Assembly (NCBI GenBank): GCA_017990155.1
Contig: JAGNOM010000117.1
Location: 1 to 8,006, forward strand
Reading direction: 5' to 3'
Length of the DNA stretch: 8,006 nucleotides
Source: Propionivibrio sp.
GTDB taxonomy: Bacteria; Pseudomonadota; Gammaproteobacteria; Burkholderiales; Rhodocyclaceae
Shown here: positions 1 through 5,937 of the stretch, piece by piece
Numbering within the stretch: position 1 is the first letter of the stretch
Layout of the letters: each line of letters begins with the position of its first letter
Notes under the pieces: generated by a model
Told to the model about the DNA's origin: nothing
What the model saw: only the letters and a program-made list of their open reading frames with translations
Database searches by the model: none
Program-made: the position numbers and the translations under genes

Positions 1-11
1 AAGAACTGTTT

Positions 12-88
12 TGGTTGCGGGGACAGGATTTGAACCTGTGACCTTCGGGTTATGAGCCCGACGAGCTGCCAGACTGCTCCACCCCGCG
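12..88 (-). tRNA. initiator tRNA-fMet (CAU)
   Basis: Read on the minus strand this is a complete 77-nt cloverleaf with the 3' CCA encoded (positions 14-12). The anticodon CAU lies at 54-52. Two initiator hallmarks are visible. The first acceptor position is a C facing A, so the top pair is a C:A mismatch. The anticodon stem carries three consecutive G:C pairs (GGG before the loop, CCC after it). The T arm has the usual TTCAAAT loop. It carries formyl-methionine for translation initiation. It is preceded on the same strand by tRNA-Arg and by its own promoter. The terminator would lie beyond the left edge. Confidence 0.97.
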
Positions 89-184
89 TCCGAAGGCCAC
101 AAAAAGCAACCTTTTCACACACTTACCAGCACCTTACTTAAGGCTCTTTCTGCCGGCCAACTTGCCAACCAGCGAAGAGGGAGA

Positions 185-213
185 ATTATATCGAAAACCA
201 AAACCCCCGTCAA
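185..213 (-). promoter_or_regulatory. sigma-70 promoter for tRNA-fMet
   Basis: On the minus strand TTGACG (213-208) is followed after exactly 17 bases by a perfect TATAAT (190-185). This is nearly consensus and points at tRNA-fMet. The predicted start is near 178, leaving a leader of about 90 nt that would need trimming, probably by RNase P and an endonuclease. The 89-282 gap between the two tRNAs contains no other gene that I can support. A weak 5-bp inverted repeat (CCTTA/TAAGG, 132-143) lies in the leader. Confidence 0.75.
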
Positions 214-282
214 CCACACCAACAAAACTCCTGATCAACAAAACACCAGAAGCAGTGTTTACAACAACTACAAGCAGATGCA

Positions 283-359
283 TGGCGCGCCCGGAGCGAT
301 TCGAACGCCCGACCCCTTGGTTCGTAGCCAAGTACTCTATCCAGCTGAGCTACGGGCGC
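283..359 (-). tRNA. tRNA-Arg (ACG)
   Basis: The minus strand folds into a complete 77-nt tRNA with a seven-pair acceptor stem (GCGCCCG against CGGGCGC), an encoded CCA end (285-283) and a canonical GTTCGAATC T loop. The anticodon ACG is at 325-323, within the loop CTACGAA. The wobble A is normally deaminated to inosine by TadA, so one tRNA reads CGU, CGC and CGA arginine codons. It lies upstream of tRNA-fMet on the same strand and is divergent from hrcA. Confidence 0.97.
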
Positions 360-372
360 GCTGCATTTAGCA

Positions 373-430
373 AGCGGCGCATTCTACAGACCAACTAGCG
401 TTTGGGCAAGTGCTTTTTCTATTTTTCTTC
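373..430 (-). promoter_or_regulatory. stringent-type sigma-70 promoter with UP-like tract for tRNA-Arg
   Basis: On the minus strand TTGCCC (409-404) is followed after 17 bases by TAGAAT (386-381). The bases after the -10 are GCGCCGC, a GC-rich discriminator of the kind that makes stable-RNA promoters sensitive to ppGpp. Directly upstream of the -35 lies an A-rich tract (about 430-411), as expected of an UP element contacted by the RNA polymerase alpha subunit. The predicted start near 374 leaves a leader of about 15 nt. Confidence 0.7.
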
Positions 431-491
431 CTATTTCACAATGACCATCATTTCGCGGAAACCGCATCTCGTTTTATTCTCACCCGTGACA

Positions 492-518
492 TTGTGCCCA
501 TGAATATTTTTGTAGAAT
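492..518 (+). promoter_or_regulatory. possible hrcA promoter (weak)
   Basis: TAGAAT (513-518) is a good -10 element, but the best -35 candidate, TTGTGC (492-497), is only 15 bases away and matches poorly. If this -10 is used, transcription would begin at or next to the A of the hrcA ATG at 525, giving a leaderless message. No sigma-32 promoter and no CIRCE operator (TTAGCACTC-N9-GAGTGCTAA) is visible between 410 and 524. The rest of this gap shows only the tRNA-Arg promoter on the other strand. Confidence 0.3.
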
Positions 519-524
519 CGACTC

Positions 525-1553
525 ATGCTAGACGACCGTTCCAAGACACTTCTCAAGACACTGATCGAGCGCTACATCGACGATGGGCAGCCGGTTGGCT
601 CACGAGCTCTTTCAAAGTATTCAGGTCTCGACTTGTCTGCCGCGACCGTCCGTAACGTAATGGCGGACCTAGAAGATCTCGGATATATCGCCAGCCCACA
701 CACCTCTGCCGGTCGAGTACCGACGCCACGTGGTTACCGCTTCTTCGTGGACAGTCTTCTGACAGTGCCCCCGCTTGAAGCCGAGAAGATCCATGCAATC
801 GAAGGTCAATTACATCCTTCACAACCGCAACCGTTGATCAGTAGCGCGTCGCACCTTCTTTCCGGGCTCACTCATTTCGCAGGGATCGTCCTCTCGCCAC
901 GGAGAAAAGCACCCAAAATCAGGCAGATTGAATTCGTCAGCTTGTCCGAAAAACGGATTCTGCTGATCATCGTCACGACAGACGGTGACGTTCAGAACCG
1001 AATTCTCTTCACGGAACGACCTTACTCGGCGTCCGAGCTGGTTGTGGCCGCAAACCATCTGAATCAGTATTTCGCCGGAAACGATTTTGTACAAATTCGC
1101 AATCGGGTCAAAGAAGACCTGCTCAAGCTGAGAAGTGATTTACAAGACCTGATGGCCGCCGCTCTCGCGGCCGGCGACGATGCGATGAATCGTAACGCCG
1201 ATCAGTACGTCATATCCGGAGAGAGAAACCTCCTTGAAGTCGAAGAGTTCTCTTCAAATATGAAGCGCCTACGCGAACTGTTCGATCTCTTCGAACAACG
1301 AACGGCACTGATGCAATTGCTTGATGTATCGCATCGAGCCGACGGAATTCAGATATTCATCGGCGGCGAGTCCGGTCTCGCACCGCTCGACGAGTGCAGC
1401 GTCGTCACAGCCCCTTATGAAGTGGATGGCCAGATTGTCGGCTCGGTTGGCGTCATCGGCCCGACGCGAATGGCCTACGAGCGGGTTATCCCGATTGTCG
1501 ATATTACCGCCAAGTTGCTTTCCTCCGCCCTGACCTATCAGGCAAACTCTTGA
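525..1553 (+). CDS. hrcA: heat-inducible transcription repressor HrcA
   Basis: HrcA is a dimeric cytoplasmic repressor that binds CIRCE operators. It needs GroEL for activity, so it is titrated during heat shock. The 342 residues match the family's usual length. The N-terminal winged helix-turn-helix is clear: GQPVGSRALS (21-30), then the recognition region SAATVRNVMADLE (38-50) and the wing SPHTSAGRVPTPRGYR (57-72). The middle is GAF-like with an inserted dimerisation segment. The C-terminus has the conserved GVIGPTRMAYERV stretch (about 309-321). The start at 525 gives the standard MLDDR beginning but has no recognisable Shine-Dalgarno sequence. hemH follows after 10 bases, so the two are probably one transcript. 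In proteobacteria with both HrcA and sigma-32, HrcA usually controls groESL; no CIRCE was seen here. Confidence 0.96.
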   Translation: MLDDRSKTLLKTLIERYIDDGQPVGSRALSKYSGLDLSAATVRNVMADLEDLGYIASPHTSAGRVPTPRGYRFFVDSLLTVPPLEAEKIHAIEGQLHPSQPQPLISSASHLLSGLTHFAGIVLSPRRKAPKIRQIEFVSLSEKRILLIIVTTDGDVQNRILFTERPYSASELVVAANHLNQYFAGNDFVQIRNRVKEDLLKLRSDLQDLMAAALAAGDDAMNRNADQYVISGERNLLEVEEFSSNMKRLRELFDLFEQRTALMQLLDVSHRADGIQIFIGGESGLAPLDECSVVTAPYEVDGQIVGSVGVIGPTRMAYERVIPIVDITAKLLSSALTYQANS

Positions 1554-1563
1554 AGACCACGCG

Positions 1564-2667
1564 ATGACGCGCCTCTTGCCGGAACCCCAATACACGCACG
1601 GATCGGTGGAGAAAACCGCGATCCTGCTGATTAACCTGGGGACGCCGGACGCCCCGAATCCGCCAGCCGTCAGGCGCTACCTGAAAGAATTCTTGTCGGA
1701 CCCACGCGTGGTCGAGATTCCGCGCGCGATCTGGTGGCTGATCCTCAATGGCATCATTCTCAAGGTTCGACCCAAGAAATCCGCGGAGAAGTATGGCGCG
1801 ATCTGGACTCGGGATGGCTCCCCTTTGCGAGTTCATATCGAGAGACAAGCAAAGCTGTTGCACGGATTCCTGGGTAACGCTGGGCATCATGTGGTCGTCG
1901 AATACGCGATGCGCTATGGCAAGCCCTCAATCGCGGGCACGCTAGCCCGTCTCAAAGAAGAGGGCTGCAAACGGATCCTGCTTATCCCGCTATATCCTCA
2001 GTACTCTTCGAGCACGACGGCGACCGCGCTGGACGTTGCGTTCGCTTGGATGCAAAAGCTCAGAAACCAGCCCGAAATTCGCACCGTTCGCAGTTTTTCA
2101 GACAACCTCGGCTATATCGAGGCGCTCGCTAACAGCGTTCGCAAGCACTGGATGGCCCACGGTCGTCCGACGAATTCCTACCGCCTGATCATGAGCTTTC
2201 ATGGCGTCCCCCGATACACTCTTGAGAAGGGCGATCCGTACCATTGCGAGTGCCACAAGACCGCTCGCCTGATGGCAGAAACCCTGAATATCGGAACAGA
2301 CCAGTATCAGACCACCTTTCAATCACGATTTGGCCGAGCTGAATGGCTAACGCCTTACACCGCACAGACGCTGGCCGAGCTGGGCCAATCAGGTGTCGAG
2401 CGCGTTGATGTCATCTGCCCCGGCTTTACGGCCGACTGCCTCGAAACACTCGAGGAAATCGCCATGGAAGGCAAAACTGAATTCCTCCAGGCAGGTGGAA
2501 AGGAGTTCCACTACATCCCCTGCCTTAACGAACAGGAAGACTGGATCCGTGCCTTGGCCGAACTCGCGAGCACCCACCTTCAAGGCTGGCCAACACGAAG
2601 CCGACCCGATGCGGCAGCGCTGTCCATCAGTGCATTGCGCGCCAAGGCACTCGGTGCAAAGCAGTAA
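1564..2667 (+). CDS. hemH: ferrochelatase (protohaem ferro-lyase)
   Basis: HemH inserts Fe2+ into protoporphyrin IX, the last step of the protohaem pathway, at the membrane surface or in the cytoplasm. The 367 residues show the family landmarks in order: ILLINLGTPDAP (20-31), YLKEFLSDPRVVEIPR (39-54), LIPLYPQYSSSTT (140-152), the signature MSFHGVPRYTLEKGDPY (210-226) with catalytic His213, FQSRFGRAEWL (252-262), and CPGFTADCLETLEEI (285-299) with the metal-site Glu294. There is a C228-x-C230 pair, but I do not see the CX7CXC spacing described for some bacterial 2Fe-2S ferrochelatases, so a cluster is not claimed. The roughly 30-residue C-terminal tail after Trp342 is low in conserved features. 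The ATG at 1564 is favoured because the MTRLLPEP beginning is, from memory, typical of betaproteobacterial HemH. It likely shares a transcript with hrcA. Confidence 0.96.
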   Translation: MTRLLPEPQYTHGSVEKTAILLINLGTPDAPNPPAVRRYLKEFLSDPRVVEIPRAIWWLILNGIILKVRPKKSAEKYGAIWTRDGSPLRVHIERQAKLLHGFLGNAGHHVVVEYAMRYGKPSIAGTLARLKEEGCKRILLIPLYPQYSSSTTATALDVAFAWMQKLRNQPEIRTVRSFSDNLGYIEALANSVRKHWMAHGRPTNSYRLIMSFHGVPRYTLEKGDPYHCECHKTARLMAETLNIGTDQYQTTFQSRFGRAEWLTPYTAQTLAELGQSGVERVDVICPGFTADCLETLEEIAMEGKTEFLQAGGKEFHYIPCLNEQEDWIRALAELASTHLQGWPTRSRPDAAALSISALRAKALGAKQ

Positions 2668-2694
2668 CCAGAATCGACCTCCGCACTCAAGTAG

Positions 2695-2733
2695 CAGAGA
2701 CTCTCTGCCGTTAATCCCCTGTACGGGAGTCTC
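2695..2733. repeat. inverted repeats in the hemH to EF-hand gene gap
   Basis: CAGAGA (2695-2700) and TCTCTG (2702-2707) form a tight palindrome. An alternative pairing joins GAGACT (2697-2702) with AGTCTC (2728-2733), and this can extend through CCC/GGG (around 2716-2727). The repeats end 11 bases before the Shine-Dalgarno of the next gene, so in RNA they could form a leader hairpin or a weak hemH terminator. There is no U-tract, and no convincing promoter was found in 2668-2744. Confidence 0.35.
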
Positions 2734-2744
2734 GCCAGAAGTTG

Positions 2745-2752
2745 AAGGAGGT
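2745..2752 (+). promoter_or_regulatory. Shine-Dalgarno deciding the start at 2757
   Basis: AAGGAGGT is a near-perfect complement to the 16S rRNA 3' end and lies 4 bases before the ATG at 2757. An in-frame TTG at 2742 would extend the protein by five residues, but the Shine-Dalgarno would then lie inside the gene. The ATG is therefore the likely start. This is the strongest ribosome binding site in the window. Confidence 0.8.
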
Positions 2753-2756
2753 CGCC

Positions 2757-3818
2757 ATGAAGATTGCCAGTTCCGCATTGCAACTCGAATCCAGCCATAT
2801 CAAGTCACAACATCACGAGATTAGCGAGTCGCTGCGCATTTGGGCCGGAGACCGTCGCCCAGATTTCGAGAACAGTGGGCGGACTGTTCGTAGCCAGCCG
2901 TCGACGACCGTACAGATCTCCGAAGACGCGAAGGCGGCGCAGTCGAGCGAGGCAAGCGCCATTCAAGACAGCATTGAAGCCGCAGAAAACGATCCGATGC
3001 TGCGACTGATCCGCGCCATGATCAGCATGCTGACCGGTCGTGACGTCGATGTATTTGACGCCAGCGAGTTGAATGTCGACGCCCCTGCGCCAAGCCTGAC
3101 CGACCCCAATCAGGTGCCGGCGGCACAAAGCCAGCAACAACCCGCAGGATACGGCGTGGAGTATGACTACCATGAGAGCTACTCCGAGTCCGAGCAAACC
3201 ACCTTTAGCGCAGCCGGTGTGATTCACACGGAAGACGGCAAGGAAATCAGCTTTGAGCTTTCGCTATCCATGGTACGGAGCTACCACGAAGTATCGAACG
3301 CCAGCATCCGGCTTGGCGACGCCCGGCAAAAGAAGGATCCTTTGGTAATCAACTTTGGCGGTACCGCTGCTCAATTGACGAGCCAGCGCTTCAAGTTCGA
3401 CCTCGACGCGGACGGTAAAACGGAGGACATCAATTTTGTCGCTGGAGGAAGCGGTTTTCTTGCACTCGACCGGAACGGCGACGGAAAGATCAACGATGGC
3501 GCTGAGCTGTTTGGCGCGAAGACCGGTAACGGCTTCGCCGAACTGGCAGCGCTTGACGCCGACAAGAACGGCTGGATTGACGAGAACGACGCTTCCTACG
3601 CTGATTTACGCGTGTGGACCAAAGACGGAGCCGGGAAAGACAAGTTTTCGACACTGAAACAGGCAAACGTCGGCGCCATCAGCCTCTCCCATATCGCCAC
3701 GCAATTCGATCTGAAAGATGCTCAAAACGTGTCGCAGGGCGAAATCAAAGCCAGCGGCATTTACTTGCAGGAAACCGGCGCCGTCGGCACGATCCAGCAG
3801 ATTGATCTGACGGTGTGA
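2757..3818 (+). CDS. uncharacterised protein with three EF-hand-like calcium-loop motifs
   Basis: I recognise the family pattern but know of no function. The 353-residue protein has no signal peptide or membrane segment. Residues 1-80 are polar and probably flexible. A short amphipathic helix (about 81-95, MLRLIRAMISMLTG) is followed by a Pro/Gln-rich linker, then an acidic, Tyr/Ser-rich stretch (about 133-180) resembling beta structure. The C-terminal half carries three Asp-rich loops. DLDADGKTEDIN begins at 215 and DRNGDGKINDGAE at 238, where Glu is at loop position 13 instead of 12. DADKNGWIDEND at 267-278 is a fully canonical EF-hand loop with acidic or Asn ligands at 1, 3, 5, 9 and 12. 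Calcium binding is therefore likely. Similar proteins occur in other proteobacteria by my recollection. It may be read through from hemH, and it converges on the kinase gene with a 45-base gap that shows no clear terminator. Confidence 0.75.
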   Translation: MKIASSALQLESSHIKSQHHEISESLRIWAGDRRPDFENSGRTVRSQPSTTVQISEDAKAAQSSEASAIQDSIEAAENDPMLRLIRAMISMLTGRDVDVFDASELNVDAPAPSLTDPNQVPAAQSQQQPAGYGVEYDYHESYSESEQTTFSAAGVIHTEDGKEISFELSLSMVRSYHEVSNASIRLGDARQKKDPLVINFGGTAAQLTSQRFKFDLDADGKTEDINFVAGGSGFLALDRNGDGKINDGAELFGAKTGNGFAELAALDADKNGWIDENDASYADLRVWTKDGAGKDKFSTLKQANVGAISLSHIATQFDLKDAQNVSQGEIKASGIYLQETGAVGTIQQIDLTV

Positions 3819-3863
3819 AAGAGATAAGACTTCGCGAGACTCATCGAGCCGCGCCAATCGTCA

Positions 3864-5201
3864 TCAAGGCGGAGCCAGTTCCAGGTCGCAGCCCACGCTG
3901 ATTCCTCTCACAGCAGGCTGCCCAAGCCTGGCTAACGCCTTGTTTGCGCCACGAAGGCGGCCAATCACCTTGGCTACCAGGGTCTTGTGAAAACGCTCCA
4001 GGACCTCATCGGAACTCAGGTCGAGCGCAGCACTATTGATTTCGAGGAACAAGGTGGGTTCCAGCGTGACGACCGTCGATGTGCGCTTGGTATCGTTCGG
4101 ATGCAGGTAAGCCATCTCACCAACCACTTCGCCGGCCCCGAGACGGCAAACCGATCGCCCGCCGACCGATACTTCGACGAAGCCGGTGACGACAACGCCG
4201 AAAAGTCGGTTGCTATCCCCCTCCCGGATCAATACAACCTTGTCCGACACTTCGCGCCAGACACTGATGCGCAGCACTTCCCATAGTTCGACATCTTCGA
4301 AATCGGCGAAGAAATCGAGCTTGCGCAGCATCTCGAAATGCGTCATGTCCTGCTGCGTAGAATCCTCGTCGAGGATCTGATAACGCACGGTCGAGAGATC
4401 CTTCGCGAACTCGGCACCGTTGCGGTAGCGACTGTACAAGTCCTTTTCCAACGCCTTCTTGATGATCGGATCAAGGCCCACGGGCAAATTCGGATTCAGC
4501 GCGCAAACCGACGGGGTATCCGCGTTGACAATCTTGTACACCAGCGCCCCTTGATTGCTGGCGCGGAAAGGCAGGCGCCCGGTCAGCAACTGGAAGAGCA
4601 GTACACCGAGTGAATACAGATCCGTCTTCTGATTCAGTGGATAGTTCTTGATCTGCTCCGGCGACATGTAGGCGGGAGAGCCGACCCCCATGACGAAGGT
4701 CGAATCTTTGTTCATGTCCTTGTGCAGATTGAGCGCGAGGCCAAAGTCGGTGATCTTCGGATTGTCGTCGGCGTCGATCAGGATATTGGCCGGCTTGATG
4801 TCACGATGGACGACGCCTTGGCGGAAGGCATGATCGAGCGCCAGACAGCATTTGAAAATAATGCCGATCACTCGATGCATGGGCAGCAACCGGTTGATTG
4901 CGCAGAATTGATCGAGCGGCGTCCCTTCGATGAACTCCATGACGAGGTAGGCCTGCTCGGCCTCGACCACGGCATTGTAAATCTTGACGATATTGGGATG
5001 ATTCAGGCGGCGCCCGATCGAATCCTCGGTCTGGAACAGCTTTCGCAAGCGGCGGGACATCGCCGCATTGTCTTCTCCGAACTTGATCAGCTTGATCGCC
5101 ACCTCGCGCTGCAAATCCGGATCTCGCGCCAGATAGACGACCGCCGTCGCCCCTTTGCCAAGGGTTCGAATGACTTCGTATTTACCAATCTTCTCAGCCA
5201 T
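3864..5201 (-). CDS. serine/threonine protein kinase with C-terminal cyclic-nucleotide-binding domain
   Basis: This is a 445-residue soluble Hanks-type kinase. Residues 8-275 form the kinase domain: glycine loop GKGATAVV (15-22, third glycine replaced by Ala20), VAIK with Lys37, a likely helix-C Glu59, catalytic HRDIKPAN (132-139, Asp134, Asn139), DFG (152-154), activation segment ending SPE (180-182), and Asp194 in DLYSLG. All catalytic residues are present and it is an RD kinase. Ser and Thr residues at 167, 168 and 175 could be activation-loop phosphosites. Residues about 296-415 look like a CRP/cNMP-binding fold, with phosphate-cassette features GEMA (361-364) and Arg373 in KRTST. No membrane span or PASTA repeats are present, so it is cytoplasmic. 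A natural reading is a kinase gated by cAMP, cGMP or another ligand, but ligand identity is unknown. It is divergent from grpE and convergent with the EF-hand gene. Its ribosome binding site is weak. Confidence 0.92.
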   Translation of the reverse strand: MAEKIGKYEVIRTLGKGATAVVYLARDPDLQREVAIKLIKFGEDNAAMSRRLRKLFQTEDSIGRRLNHPNIVKIYNAVVEAEQAYLVMEFIEGTPLDQFCAINRLLPMHRVIGIIFKCCLALDHAFRQGVVHRDIKPANILIDADDNPKITDFGLALNLHKDMNKDSTFVMGVGSPAYMSPEQIKNYPLNQKTDLYSLGVLLFQLLTGRLPFRASNQGALVYKIVNADTPSVCALNPNLPVGLDPIIKKALEKDLYSRYRNGAEFAKDLSTVRYQILDEDSTQQDMTHFEMLRKLDFFADFEDVELWEVLRISVWREVSDKVVLIREGDSNRLFGVVVTGFVEVSVGGRSVCRLGAGEVVGEMAYLHPNDTKRTSTVVTLEPTLFLEINSAALDLSSDEVLERFHKTLVAKVIGRLRGANKALARLGQPAVRGISVGCDLELAPP

Positions 5202-5243
5202 GGCTGTCCCAGTCGTCTTGCGAGCCCCCCAAAGAAACGGAAT

Positions 5244-5266
5244 CGTAGCAGCAGAAACTCGCTACG
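5244..5266 (-). repeat. inverted repeat in the kinase 5' leader
   Basis: CGTAGC (5244-5249) and GCTACG (5261-5266) are exact complements separated by 11 bases. If the kinase transcript starts 7 bases after its TATAAT, the hairpin would form the very 5' end of the mRNA, where such structures often slow decay. A DNA operator is the alternative. Confidence 0.4.
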
Positions 5267-5272
5267 CTGCCG

Positions 5273-5278
5273 ATTATA
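5273..5278 (-). promoter_or_regulatory. -10 element of the probable kinase promoter
   Basis: A perfect TATAAT on the minus strand (5278-5273) lies 72 bases ahead of the kinase ATG. At 16-18 bases upstream only T-rich sequence such as TGTTTT is seen, a poor -35, so the promoter may be weak or activator-dependent. The predicted start is near 5266. It lies back to back with the grpE promoter at 5313-5340 and does not overlap it. Confidence 0.45.
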
Positions 5279-5312
5279 TTTTTCTGCGTGATCAAAAAAC
5301 ACACCCGAAACG

Positions 5313-5340
5313 CTTGAAATCAATCACTCCGCCCCAAGCT
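5313..5340 (+). promoter_or_regulatory. sigma-32 (RpoH) heat-shock promoter of grpE
   Basis: CTTGAAA (5313-5319) matches the sigma-32 -35 consensus exactly. After 12 bases, CCCCAAGCT (5332-5340) matches the CCCC core of the -10 consensus CCCCATnTA, with departures afterwards. The predicted start near 5347 gives a leader of about 24 nt that includes the grpE Shine-Dalgarno. Its position directly ahead of a heat-shock gene supports the call. Confidence 0.75.
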
Positions 5341-5370
5341 AGCGAGCAGTTTTCCGGGAGACCATTACTC

Positions 5371-5913
5371 ATGCAGACGCAAGATAAAGAAACCATCGAA
5401 ACCAATACCGATCCGGCGCCAGAAAGCACGGAGCAACACAAGCCTGACAGCACCCCGAGCCTTGAGGAGATGATTCGCCAGGCCGAACTCAAAGCCGAAG
5501 AGCATCACGATGCCTGGTTGCGCGCCAAGGCCGAAACGGAGAACGTTCGCCGCCGCGCTCAGGAGGACATCGCCAAAGCCTCCAAATTTGCCGTCGAACG
5601 CTTTGCTGGCGAGTTGCTGGCCGTCAAGGACAGCCTGGAAGCTGCGCTCGCAGCCGACACGCCGAGCGTTGAAAGCATGAAGGCGGGCACTGAACTCACG
5701 CTCAAGCAACTGGTTGCGGCCTTCGAGAAATCCAATCTCAACGAGATCAACCCGCTGGGGGAGAAATTCGACCCGCATTTCCATCAGGCAATCAGCATGC
5801 TCGACTCGGAACAGGAGCCCAACACGGTGATCACCGTTCTGCAAAAAGGCTACCTGATCGCGGATCGCGTATTGCGGCCGGCGCTGGTCATCGTCGCCAA
5901 AGGCAAAGCTTGA
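5371..5913 (+). CDS. grpE: nucleotide exchange factor GrpE (DnaK co-chaperone)
   Basis: GrpE is a homodimer that opens the DnaK nucleotide-binding domain to release ADP and speed the folding cycle. It can act as a thermosensor through its long helix. The 180 residues are a normal length. Residues 1-30 are polar and disordered, about 31-95 form the long charged dimer helix (LEEMIRQAELKAEE onward), and about 125-180 form the DnaK-contacting beta domain. The family signature is split between GEKFDPHFHQA (130-140) and QKGYLIADRVLRPALVIV (158-175). The frame is open further upstream, but the ATG at 5371 is chosen because it follows the sigma-32 promoter and a GGGAG Shine-Dalgarno (5356-5360, 10 bases away), and because upstream residues do not resemble GrpE. 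dnaK follows after 94 bases. Confidence 0.96.
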   Translation: MQTQDKETIETNTDPAPESTEQHKPDSTPSLEEMIRQAELKAEEHHDAWLRAKAETENVRRRAQEDIAKASKFAVERFAGELLAVKDSLEAALAADTPSVESMKAGTELTLKQLVAAFEKSNLNEINPLGEKFDPHFHQAISMLDSEQEPNTVITVLQKGYLIADRVLRPALVIVAKGKA

Positions 5914-5937
5914 AAAGAACATGTTGAGCCCCACTTA
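5909..5937 (+). promoter_or_regulatory. sigma-32 (RpoH) heat-shock promoter of dnaK
   Basis: CTTGAAA (5909-5915) is an exact sigma-32 -35 element that contains the grpE stop codon TGA (5911-5913). Thirteen bases later CCCCACTTA (5929-5937) differs from the -10 consensus CCCCATnTA at one position. The predicted start is near 5944, giving a dnaK leader of about 64 nt. dnaK could thus be made both from the grpE promoter and from its own, which fits its much higher requirement in the cell. Confidence 0.75.

Noticed and set aside
134..331. Small minus-strand open frame running from tRNA-Arg into the tRNA gap
   Set aside because: It starts inside a tRNA gene and has no Shine-Dalgarno; the region is better explained by the tRNA-fMet promoter and leader.
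1549..1575. CTTGAAG at the hrcA stop as a sigma-32 -35 for hemH
   Set aside because: No CCCC-type -10 follows at 11-15 bases, and hemH sits only 10 bases after hrcA, so co-transcription is simpler.
2716..2724. CCCCTGTAC as a sigma-32 -10 for the EF-hand gene
   Set aside because: There is no CTTGAAA-like sequence at the required distance upstream.
3819..3863. Bidirectional terminator between the convergent EF-hand and kinase genes
   Set aside because: Only very short self-complementary bits such as TCGCGA are present, with no stable stem or U-tract in either direction.
4722..5291. 189-residue plus-strand open frame opposite the kinase
   Set aside because: It lies over the conserved kinase motifs on the minus strand and shows no domain of its own.
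5155..5370. N-terminal extension of GrpE from an upstream in-frame ATG
   Set aside because: It would begin inside the kinase gene and run through the sigma-32 promoter; the extra residues do not resemble GrpE, and the ATG at 5371 has its own Shine-Dalgarno.
5365..5934. 189-residue open frame antisense to grpE
   Set aside because: It covers grpE almost exactly, has no recognisable domain, and grpE is unmistakable on the plus strand.
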